DNA from: Actinobacillus indolicus
Lineage (GTDB): Bacteria > Pseudomonadota > Gammaproteobacteria > Enterobacterales > Pasteurellaceae
Length of the DNA: 64,000 nucleotides
NCBI RefSeq assembly: GCF_004519515.1
Contig: NZ_CP038145.1
Span: 682,001 to 746,000 of the forward strand
Reading direction: 5' to 3'
Shown here: in pieces, positions 57,245 to 64,000 of the stretch
Layout: each line of letters opens with the position of its first letter
Numbering within the stretch: position 1 is the first letter of the stretch
Position numbers and translations under genes: made by a program
Notes under the pieces: generated by a model
The model's database searches: none
What the model was told of the DNA's origin: nothing
The model's input: only the letters and a program-made list of their open reading frames with translations

Positions 57245-58147
57245 ATGAAAAAACATTTACTCTCGGTATGCATTGCTGCACTTGCTTTAGCAGCATGTTC
57301 AGATAATGATAAAGAGTACTATCTTAAAAATATTCCTGAAGCAGAGGAAAAACTCAAAGAGTGTAATGCGGAAGTACAGCAAGCTCGTCAATCAAAAGAT
57401 AAAGAAAAACTCGAAAAACTAAAAGCAGACTTAGAATGCCAATCTGCAGCTCAAGCTATTAAAGAGAATCGTATTGCAGAAGCTAAACGCAAACGTGAAG
57501 AAGAGGAAGAAAAGCGTCGAATTGCAGTGGAAGAAGCCAAAAAACAAGTGGATGCTGAATTCGCTGGTTTAGATTGGAGAGCATTTACCGATAAATTCCT
57601 TAAACATCAATGCACAATTAATATTAGTAATACTGGCAGAACCCCAGAATGTACTGCACTTTATGCATTACAAAAACAGAAATCCGAAGAGGGGCAAGCA
57701 GAACTGATGAAGATGTCTCTTGATGATTTAATTTTAAAACAGCGAGAAGAGTGTCGAGAAGTCCATTTAACAAGATCATTCTCAGTATGTGAAATAACCG
57801 CAAGAGCACTAGCTAAAAAAGCCGATGAGGAAATTGGGAAAATGTCTCTTCAAGAGTTGGACATCGCTCGCCACGAATATGAGCCATTAGAGCATATTCG
57901 CCATCTCTTTGACTATAAAGTTAAAGAGAGATATAAACAATTATCAGATGAGATGGTACAAAATCTTCTTAAAGATTATGAAGCCATTAAAAAATCATTT
58001 AATGAATGTGTAGATTTATATCAAGCCATTCCACAGAATGATAGTCAAGCACATCGCAAATTTGCAGATACTTACCCTTGTAAGCAAATAAGAGATGCTG
58101 CAGCTCGAGCTCTGAAAATATACTCTTTTGATCAGAAGATTAACTAA
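57245..58147 (+). CDS. EexN-like lipoprotein with coiled coil
   Basis: A 300-residue lipoprotein: signal peptide ending in lipobox LAAC (Cys18), then SDNDKEYYLKNIPEAEEKLKEC, which resembles EexN/TrbK-type entry-exclusion lipoproteins. Residues about 40-105 are a highly charged coiled coil (KRKREEEEEKRRIAVEEAKK). The rest is helical, with the repeated phrase KMSLDDL/KMSLQEL and six or more cysteines, likely disulfide-bonded in the periplasm. EexN proteins are much shorter, so only the N-terminus matches. Function unknown. Confidence 0.75.
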   Translation: MKKHLLSVCIAALALAACSDNDKEYYLKNIPEAEEKLKECNAEVQQARQSKDKEKLEKLKADLECQSAAQAIKENRIAEAKRKREEEEEKRRIAVEEAKKQVDAEFAGLDWRAFTDKFLKHQCTINISNTGRTPECTALYALQKQKSEEGQAELMKMSLDDLILKQREECREVHLTRSFSVCEITARALAKKADEEIGKMSLQELDIARHEYEPLEHIRHLFDYKVKERYKQLSDEMVQNLLKDYEAIKKSFNECVDLYQAIPQNDSQAHRKFADTYPCKQIRDAAARALKIYSFDQKIN

Positions 58148-58168
58148 TTTTATATCACCTTCGATAAT

Positions 58169-58200
58169 ATGATTAGGCAGATATTTCACTGCCTAATCAT
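58169..58200 (+). repeat. Perfect 12-bp hairpin without T run
   Basis: ATGATTAGGCAG and CTGCCTAATCAT pair around ATATTTCA, 21 bases after the lipoprotein stop. With no poly-T following it is either a weak terminator or an RNA stabiliser. Confidence 0.6.
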
Positions 58201-58318
58201 GCACTTCGACTTTCATCTACTTGATAAATAATTCTCTTTACTATTTTGATTTAAGTTATAGAAATCTCCGATAAATTGATTTACATTATTTACTCTTCTT
58301 CTTTTCAGAGGGCAATCT

Positions 58319-58579
58319 ATGACTGAAACTGAACTTATCACGGAAGGACTGAATCTGATGTTTGTCGGAATGGGATTTGTGATGCTGTTTCTATTCCTGC
58401 TTATTCTCGCTATTCAGCTGATGTCACATCTTATAAATCGTTATTTTCCTGAACCGATCAAGATAGTTGAGCCATCTCAACCACCATCGCAACCTGCCAT
58501 CTCTAATGATTTAGAACGCTTACGCCCCGTTATTGTGGCAGCTATTGCACACCACCGCCGTACTCAAGGACTTAAATAA
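58319..58579 (+). CDS. oadG: Oxaloacetate decarboxylase gamma subunit
   Basis: An 86-residue protein with one N-terminal membrane helix (about 12-36) and a proline-rich tail that in the family binds Zn2+ and OadA; the C-terminus AAIAHHRRTQGLK is typical. It starts the oadGAB operon and lies 12 bases before oadA. Confidence 0.92.
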   Translation: MTETELITEGLNLMFVGMGFVMLFLFLLILAIQLMSHLINRYFPEPIKIVEPSQPPSQPAISNDLERLRPVIVAAIAHHRRTQGLK

Positions 58580-58591
58580 GAGGATTATCAA

Positions 58592-60418
58592 ATGACTATT
58601 CAACCGAAAAAAATTGCTATTACTGATGTGGTATTAAGAGATGCGCATCAATCATTGTTTGCGACACGTTTACGTTTAGACGATATGTTACCGATCGCAA
58701 AAGAACTCGATGAAATTGGATATTGGTCATTGGAAGCATGGGGGGGAGCAACGTTTGATGCTTGTATTCGTTTTTTAGGGGAAGATCCGTGGGTGCGTTT
58801 ACGTGAATTGAAAAAAGCGATGCCAAAAACGCCATTACAAATGCTACTGCGTGGTCAAAATTTATTAGGTTATCGCCATTATGCCGATGATGTGGTTGAA
58901 CGCTTTGTCGATCGCTCCGTGGCAAACGGCATGAGTGTTTTCCGTGTGTTTGATGCAATGAACGACCCACGCAATATGAAATGTGCACTACAAGCGGTAC
59001 GAAAATACGGCGGACATGCACAAGGAACGTTAAGTTATACCACCAGCCCTGTTCATACGACACAAACTTGGTTAGATGTCACCGAGCAGTTACTTGAAAT
59101 CGGCATTGATTCATTAGTGATTAAAGATATGTCGGGAATCCTCACCCCAATGGCAGCCTATGATTTGGTCAAAGAAATTAAATCCCGTTATGATGTGGAA
59201 TTACATCTACACTGCCACTCCACCACAGGCATGGCAGAAATGGCATTACTCAAAGCGATTGAAGCAGGCGTGGACGGTGTAGATACGTCTATTTCATCCA
59301 TGAGTGGCACTTACGGACACCCTGCAACCGAAGCGTTAGTAGCAACCTTACAAAGCACCCCTTACGATACGGGTTTAGATATTCCACAATTAGAAAAAAT
59401 TTCCTCTTATTTCCGTGAAGTTCGTAAAAAATACCATGCGTTTGAAGGGCAATTAAAAGGTGTAGATAGCCGTATTTTAGTTGCTCAAGTACCAGGGGGA
59501 ATGCTCACCAACCTTGAAAGCCAGTTAAAACAGCAAAATGCGTCCGATAAATTAGACTTGGTGTTAAAAGAGATCCCTGAAGTCCGTAAAGATCTCGGCT
59601 ATATCCCGCTAGTCACCCCAACATCACAAATTGTCGGTACACAAGCGGTGATTAACGTACTTATGGGTGAACGCTATAAAAATATTGCGAAAGAAACAGC
59701 GGGCATCTTAAAAGGTGAATACGGACGCACACCTGCACCGGTCAATGCCGAATTACAAGCCCGAGTGTTGGAAGGCAAAGCGCCGATTACCGATCGCCCA
59801 GCCGATCACCTTGCGCCTGAAGTCGAAAAATTAACGGCTGAAATTACCGCTCAAGCCAAAGAAAAAGGTATTAAATTAGCCGAAAACAGTATTGATGATG
59901 TGTTGATTGTTGCGCTCTTCCAACAAGTCGGTTGGAAATTCTTAGAAAATCGTGGCAATCCAGATGCTTTTGAACCAGTTCCAACGAAAGAAAGTGCTAA
60001 ACCAGCGACACCAAAAGCAGAAAAACCGGCAACACAAGCGACCGGTTCTGCAGTTTACACCGTTGAATTAGAAGGCAAAGCTTTTGTGGTGAAAGTCAGT
60101 GAAGGTGGCGATATCAGCAATATAGCTCCGGTAGCCTCCCCTGCACCAGCTCAACCTGTTGCCTCAGTTGCAAATTCTGCGCCACAACCAACCGCTTGTG
60201 GTAACGGCGAGCCAGTCAATGCACCAATGGCAGGAAATATCATTAAAGTTGTAGTAAATGAAGGACAGCAAGTCGCAGAAGGTGATGTATTACTCATCCT
60301 TGAAGCGATGAAAATGGAAACCCAAATCTGCGCAGCAAAAGCCGGAACAGTACAAGGTATTAAAGTGAAAGCAGGTGATGTCGTCGGCGTAGGCGATGCG
60401 CTGATGCAAATCGCCTAG
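58592..60418 (+). CDS. oadA: Oxaloacetate decarboxylase alpha subunit (biotin protein)
   Basis: OadA transfers the carboxyl group of oxaloacetate to biotin. The 608-residue protein has the carboxyltransferase domain (TDVVLRDAHQSLFATRLR, LHLHCHSTTGMAEM), an Ala/Pro-rich linker (about 465-530) and a C-terminal biotinyl domain with Lys574 in EAMKMET. Oxaloacetate decarboxylation by OadGAB expels Na+. It is translated from ATG 58592 after AAGAGGATT. Confidence 0.97.
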   Translation: MTIQPKKIAITDVVLRDAHQSLFATRLRLDDMLPIAKELDEIGYWSLEAWGGATFDACIRFLGEDPWVRLRELKKAMPKTPLQMLLRGQNLLGYRHYADDVVERFVDRSVANGMSVFRVFDAMNDPRNMKCALQAVRKYGGHAQGTLSYTTSPVHTTQTWLDVTEQLLEIGIDSLVIKDMSGILTPMAAYDLVKEIKSRYDVELHLHCHSTTGMAEMALLKAIEAGVDGVDTSISSMSGTYGHPATEALVATLQSTPYDTGLDIPQLEKISSYFREVRKKYHAFEGQLKGVDSRILVAQVPGGMLTNLESQLKQQNASDKLDLVLKEIPEVRKDLGYIPLVTPTSQIVGTQAVINVLMGERYKNIAKETAGILKGEYGRTPAPVNAELQARVLEGKAPITDRPADHLAPEVEKLTAEITAQAKEKGIKLAENSIDDVLIVALFQQVGWKFLENRGNPDAFEPVPTKESAKPATPKAEKPATQATGSAVYTVELEGKAFVVKVSEGGDISNIAPVASPAPAQPVASVANSAPQPTACGNGEPVNAPMAGNIIKVVVNEGQQVAEGDVLLILEAMKMETQICAAKAGTVQGIKVKAGDVVGVGDALMQIA

Positions 60419-60426
60419 GGGGAAAT

Positions 60427-61731
60427 ATGGAAAGTTTGTCAGCATTAATTCAAGGTATGGGAATCATGCACCTTGAGCTAGGGCAAGCCATTATGATTGC
60501 CATTAGTCTCTTGTTGCTGTGGCTCGCTATCGCCCGACAATTTGAACCGCTGTTGCTGTTACCTATCGGGTTCGGGGGCTTGCTCTCGAATATTCCCGAA
60601 GCGGGTTTAGCCATGACGGCTCTTGATAACTTGCTTCATCACGGCACAACACAGCAACTTTCGATGGTCGCGGAAAAATTAGGTAGCCAAGTTGATCCAA
60701 GCGCCATTAAGGAAGCATTAGGTTTAGCCTTGCCGTCGGTTCGTCATGAACTTGAAGTTCTTGCGGGAGATTTTGGCTACACATCTGGTGTATTAGCCCA
60801 ATTCTATCAAGTGGCAATCGGCTCGGGTGTTGCACCACTGGTGATCTTTATGGGGGTCGGTGCAATGACTGATTTTGGACCTTTACTTGCTAACCCAAAA
60901 ACATTGCTACTTGGTGCTGCTGCCCAATTTGGAATTTTTGCGACGGTACTGGGGGCTGTGGGTTTAAACTGGCTTGGCATTATTGATTTTACTCTGCCAC
61001 AAGCCGCAGCGATCGGTATTATCGGTGGTGCGGATGGACCAACCGCCATTTACCTTGCGAGTAAGCTAGCGCCTGAATTATTAGGTGCAATCGCTGTTGC
61101 AGCCTATTCTTACATGGCTCTGGTGCCGCTAATTCAACCGCCAATTATGCGTGCGTTGACGACCGAACAAGAGCGTAAAATCAAAATGGTACAAATGCGC
61201 AATGTTAGTACCAGAGAGAAAGTGTTGTTCCCAATTGTGTTATTGGTTTTAGTCGCCTTGTTATTACCAGATGCAGCTCCATTATTAGGAATGTTCTGCT
61301 TTGGAAACCTGATGCGTGTTAGTGGTGTAGTAGAACGTTTAAGTGATGTTGCCCAGAATTCTCTGATTAATATGGTTACCATCTTCCTTGGATTATCCGT
61401 TGGCTCTAAATTAGTTGCCGATAAATTCCTACAACCACAGACATTAGGCATTTTAGCTCTTGGCATTATTGCCTTTGGTATCGGCACTGCAAGCGGTGTG
61501 ATTATGGCGAAAATCATGAATCGCTTCAGTAAGACACCAATCAACCCTTTGATTGGTTCGGCAGGCGTATCTGCTGTACCAATGGCAGCCCGTGTATCCA
61601 ATAAACTTGGACTTGAGGCTGATAAACAAAACTTCCTATTAATGCACGCCATGGGGCCAAATGTCGCTGGCGTCATTGGGTCAGCGATTGCGGCTGGCGT
61701 CATGTTGAAATATATTTCCGCATTACAATAG
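60427..61731 (+). CDS. oadB: Oxaloacetate decarboxylase beta subunit (Na+ pump)
   Basis: OadB decarboxylates carboxybiotin and pumps Na+. The 434-residue polytopic protein has the signatures MGVGAMTDFGPLLANPK, IGIIGGADGPTAIYLAS and NPLIGSAGVSAVPMAARVSN. It lies 8 bases after oadA. The Na+ gradient produced could interact with Na+ transporters such as NhaB. Confidence 0.97.
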   Translation: MESLSALIQGMGIMHLELGQAIMIAISLLLLWLAIARQFEPLLLLPIGFGGLLSNIPEAGLAMTALDNLLHHGTTQQLSMVAEKLGSQVDPSAIKEALGLALPSVRHELEVLAGDFGYTSGVLAQFYQVAIGSGVAPLVIFMGVGAMTDFGPLLANPKTLLLGAAAQFGIFATVLGAVGLNWLGIIDFTLPQAAAIGIIGGADGPTAIYLASKLAPELLGAIAVAAYSYMALVPLIQPPIMRALTTEQERKIKMVQMRNVSTREKVLFPIVLLVLVALLLPDAAPLLGMFCFGNLMRVSGVVERLSDVAQNSLINMVTIFLGLSVGSKLVADKFLQPQTLGILALGIIAFGIGTASGVIMAKIMNRFSKTPINPLIGSAGVSAVPMAARVSNKLGLEADKQNFLLMHAMGPNVAGVIGSAIAAGVMLKYISALQ

Positions 61732-61749
61732 GTTTATCTTGATAAGGTT

Positions 61750-61775
61750 AGGGGCAAATTAAAATGCCCCTTTTA
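61750..61775 (+). terminator. Probable terminator of oadGAB
   Basis: GGGGCA and TGCCCC pair around AATTAAAA and are followed by TTTT, 18 bases after oadB. The stem is short. Confidence 0.65.
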
Positions 61776-61845
61776 ATTTGCAAAAAATCCCTCAAATCTC
61801 ACCGCTTGTAGTAGAATAGCCATTTTTAAATACTCGAGGATATTT

Positions 61846-62166
61846 ATGGACTACCCAATTTGCCCTGCTTGCAAAGGCGAAAATACATATCATGATTCAA
61901 TTCAATTTGTTTGCCCTGATTGTGGTAATGAATGGACAGGTAATGAAGTTGAGATCGATGAAGATCAATTAATTGTCAAAGATAGCAACGGAAATTTACT
62001 TGCTGATGGCGATGATGTTATCTTAATCAAAGATTTAAAACTCAAAGGTTCTTTAGAAGTGTTAAAGAAAGGAACGAAATACAAAGGTATTCGCTTAGTG
62101 GCTGGCGACCACAATGTAGATTGCGGAAAATTGTTACTCAAATCTGAGTTTTTGAAAAAGGCATAA
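61846..62166 (+). CDS. yjdM: YjdM/PhnA-type zinc-ribbon protein
   Basis: A 106-residue protein with an N-terminal zinc ribbon (CPACKGENTYHDS ... CPDCGNEW) and the beta-rich PhnA domain (VKDSNGNLLADGDDVILIKD, RLVAGDHNVDCG). It was once called PhnA but is not needed for phosphonate use; its role is unclear. It is a single gene with GAGGATATT upstream. Confidence 0.93.
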   Translation: MDYPICPACKGENTYHDSIQFVCPDCGNEWTGNEVEIDEDQLIVKDSNGNLLADGDDVILIKDLKLKGSLEVLKKGTKYKGIRLVAGDHNVDCGKLLLKSEFLKKA

Positions 62167-62270
62167 TGAAAAGTATATAGGTGAAAATGAATTAAGAGTT
62201 ACTACCGACTTTTAGCCTATATACCCTAATGTACAAAAAGGTGTAATAGACAAAATAGTTGCTAAAAAGT

Positions 62271-62303
62271 GGCTTAAAGCCTTATAGTACAAGGCTTTAA
62301 GCC
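62271..62303. repeat. Perfect 13-bp hairpin inside the IS, before the transposase
   Basis: GGCTTAAAGCCTT (62271-62283) pairs exactly with AAGGCTTTAAGCC (62291-62303). It may limit readthrough into the transposase from outside, as terminal hairpins do in some IS elements. Confidence 0.65.
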
Positions 62304-62339
62304 CCTAAAACACCTTTAAAACCACCTTTAAATCGATAC

Positions 62340-62999
62340 TTGAACATCATCATGGATACGACATTCTTCGGTCGTTATTTTGGTGTATTAGTGTTGATGG
62401 ATTCAAATTCAAATAACGTCATTTCTCATTATTTTGTGCGAGCCGAAAAAGATATTTACTATAAACTTGCCCTGAATAGATTAAGAGAAAAAGGCTATAT
62501 AATTCAATCAATTACCTGTGATGGTAGGCGTGGTTTAATGAAAGATTTATTTAATACGCCGGTACAAATGTGTCAATTTCATATGGTAGCAATTGTAATG
62601 AGAAAATTAAGAAAAAAACATCAATCGCAAGCGGGTAAAGAATTAAAAACAATTGTAAAAACACTCACGAGTAGCTCAAAAAATGAATTTTATCGGCGAT
62701 TACATTCTTGGTTTATAAAACACCAAACGTTTTTAAAAGAACGGAGTGATAAAGCGAATGAAAAAGGCTATTTCCCTTATAAACATCGCAATGTAAGAAG
62801 TGCTTATGCCAGTTTAAAGCGTTATATGGATTATATTTTTACCTACGAGAAATGTTCTGAATTAAATATAAAAAAGACGACAAATCGTTTAGAGGGATTA
62901 TTTAGTGAACTTAAACGAAAATTAAATAATCATAACGGATTAACGAAAAAGCGTAAGATGTTGTTTATACAGGATTTTTTAAATAAAAAGAGTTGCTAA
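62340..62999 (+). pseudogene. IS256-superfamily transposase, N-terminally truncated
   Basis: The frame (219 residues from TTG 62340, 215 from ATG 62352) begins directly at the catalytic core: MDTTFFGRYFG (first Asp), TCDGRRGLMKD (second Asp), CQFHMVAIVMRKL (the C-x2-H motif of the Mutator/IS256 group) and NRLEGLFSELK (Glu). Homology-like residues KTPLKPPLNRYL precede the start, but a stop at 62298-62300 closes the frame. Only about 76 bases separate the left end from the frame, so the Zn/HTH DNA-binding part of variant Zn-type IS256 transposases is missing. Confidence 0.8.
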
Positions 63000-63116
63000 T
63001 ATTTTAAAGAAAATAAACATTAGCAACTGTTTTGTCCACTTGGCATAGTTTTTGACGGTTCAGCAACTATTTTGTCTACTATGCCAATCTATTAGTTTCA
63101 GCGAAATAGTTCAAAG

Positions 63117-63145
63117 AAAATGCCCTGAGAATATCAGGGCATTTT
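63117..63145 (-). terminator. Terminator after the cytochrome c peroxidase gene
   Basis: AAAATGCCCTGA and TCAGGGCATTTT pair around GAATA. On the minus strand it lies about 20 bases past the peroxidase stop. Confidence 0.8.
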
Positions 63146-63164
63146 GCAAAAAAGAGCGAGAATC

Positions 63165-64000
63165 TTACCGTTTGTTCAACAAAGGCTCATAACGCTCATC
63201 CGTTAAGATCTTCAAAAATGCTTCTAGTGCATCAATCTCGTCATCTGATAGAGGCTTTGCGGTGAGTTCTTGCTTCGCTAAAGTGGGCTCATATTCAGGT
63301 TTGTCCCACCCTTGTTGCGTTTCAGGATTCACCCTGCGTTTATCGTTATTGAAGTGATCTAAATAGAACAATACCGTCCTTAATTCCTTAAATACACCAT
63401 TATGCATATAAGGGGCAGTTACCGCGACATTCCTTAAAGTCGGCACTTTAAATTTGCCTTTTTGCTTTTCATCGCCTTTGACATTCGGATTTTCAAATAA
63501 ACCCAAATCAACAAAATCTTGAGCGTAGCCATTATGTGCAATTAATGCCTTGTTACTCGGTGTGCCAATATTGTAATAACGATAGTTTGAAAAGGTTTCT
63601 TCGGGATGATTTGCCGTTTGCTGTAATTGATGACAGCTCGCACAATTAGCTTTGTCTTTATCAAAAAAGAGTGCTTTGCCTTTGGCTTCAATCTCGGTCA
63701 GCTGATATTCACCTTTGAGCGATTTATCATATTTTGAACTAAAGGGCGCGAGTAACTTTTTCTCTTTTTGAAATGTCGCAATGGCATCTTCCATGGCGGC
63801 ATAGACGGAATCAACGCTATCCCAGACCGTTTTGCCATAATGTTGAGTTAATAAATTTGCATACATTGGGATTTGCCATAGCCGTTTGGCAATGGAAAGT
63901 TTATCAGGCATACCCATTTCAAGCGGATCAAGCGGTGGCATTCCTGCTTGATTTTGCAAATTTGTGGCTCGACCGTCCCAAAATTGTCCACCCACATACT
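63165..64000 (-). CDS. Di-heme cytochrome c peroxidase, C-terminal part
   Basis: The gene runs off the right edge; the frame stays open to 63998 (reading YVGGQFWDGRA), so its start and first heme site lie outside. The visible 276+ residues include the second heme c motif CASCH (context KANCASCHQLQ), FKVPTLRNVAVTAPYMHNG with a probable heme-ligand Met, and a C-terminal LSDDEIDALEAFLKILT. These enzymes reduce periplasmic H2O2 using electrons from the quinol or cytochrome c pool. MauG-type relatives are the alternative. Confidence 0.9.
   Translation of the reverse strand, partial: YVGGQFWDGRATNLQNQAGMPPLDPLEMGMPDKLSIAKRLWQIPMYANLLTQHYGKTVWDSVDSVYAAMEDAIATFQKEKKLLAPFSSKYDKSLKGEYQLTEIEAKGKALFFDKDKANCASCHQLQQTANHPEETFSNYRYYNIGTPSNKALIAHNGYAQDFVDLGLFENPNVKGDEKQKGKFKVPTLRNVAVTAPYMHNGVFKELRTVLFYLDHFNNDKRRVNPETQQGWDKPEYEPTLAKQELTAKPLSDDEIDALEAFLKILTDERYEPLLNKR

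Larger units (their letters stand above)
62247..63078 (+). mobile_element. Degraded IS256-superfamily insertion sequence
   Basis: The left end TAGACAAAATAGTTGCT (62247-62263) and right end AGCAACTATTTTGTCTA (63062-63078) are perfect 17-bp inverted repeats bounding 832 bp. A second, slightly diverged right-type end (AGCAACTGTTTTGTCCA) lies at 63022-63038. The interior encodes a transposase core without an N-terminal domain. No matching target duplication is evident at the flanks. It separates yjdM from the peroxidase gene. Confidence 0.85.

Overview
The window is chromosomal DNA of a Pasteurellaceae bacterium. The basis is the gene content (nhaB-dsbB, fur-fldA, mla cluster, lpoA-yraN-diaA-dolP, Na+-pumping oxaloacetate decarboxylase) and at least 28 exact copies of the 9-mer ACAAGCGGT on the two strands, where chance predicts about 0.5. 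That 9-mer is the core DNA-uptake signal of the Actinobacillus pleuropneumoniae/Mannheimia/H. ducreyi branch (Apl-type USS), so a naturally competent species of that branch is likely. I cannot name the species.

Layout. 1-9.7 kb (+): end of nhaB, dsbB, a 55-codon unknown gene, metG, ndk, the fructose PTS operon fruBKA with a CRP site and a likely FruR operator, then kdsD-like and greB. 9.7-14.7 kb (-): the seven-MCE-domain protein letB, then fur, fldA and ybfE, then a frameshifted HAD phosphatase. 14.8-19.6 kb: comF with its own competence-type CRP-S site, yjjV, a carbon-starvation-type transporter with a well-placed CRP promoter, and a MocR-family regulator split by an in-frame stop. 19.8-22.3 kb (-): CIO-type bd quinol oxidase plus a 39-residue accessory membrane protein. 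22.6-26.9 kb: degP/htrA with a sigma-E-like promoter, bioB, rluB, yciO. 27-31.9 kb (+): trpE-trpG-trpD plus a GST-like gene behind a textbook TrpR-controlled promoter without an attenuator, then yedI. 32.1-32.5 kb: tRNA-Ser and two identical tRNA-Arg genes. 32.6-42.2 kb: an amine oxidase, murA, ibaG, mlaBCDEF, dolP, diaA, yraN, lpoA. 42.3-49.5 kb: rsmI, dps, pssA, a 427-bp palindromic element, ileS, ribF. 49.75-55.1 kb (-): a complete rRNA operon (16S - tRNA-Glu - 23S - 5S) with P1 promoter, boxA and terminator. 55.3-64 kb (+): a DUF5718-like protein, a secreted ATP-dependent DNA ligase, an EexN-like lipoprotein, oadGAB, yjdM, a degraded IS256-superfamily insertion sequence, and on the minus strand the 3' part of a di-heme cytochrome c peroxidase.

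Themes. Envelope maintenance is heavily represented (LetB, Mla, DolP, LpoA, DegP, MurA, PssA). Competence ties together comF, the secreted ligase and the USS copies, several of which sit as inverted pairs that form terminator-like hairpins. Carbon control appears twice through perfect TGTGA-N6-TCACA boxes (fru and cstA). Three coding sequences look decayed: the HAD gene, the MocR regulator and the IS transposase. I do not see a clearly undescribed multi-gene system. The best leads are the composite palindromic element between ileS and pssA, the terminator that doubles as a CRP site ahead of fruB, and the small genes.
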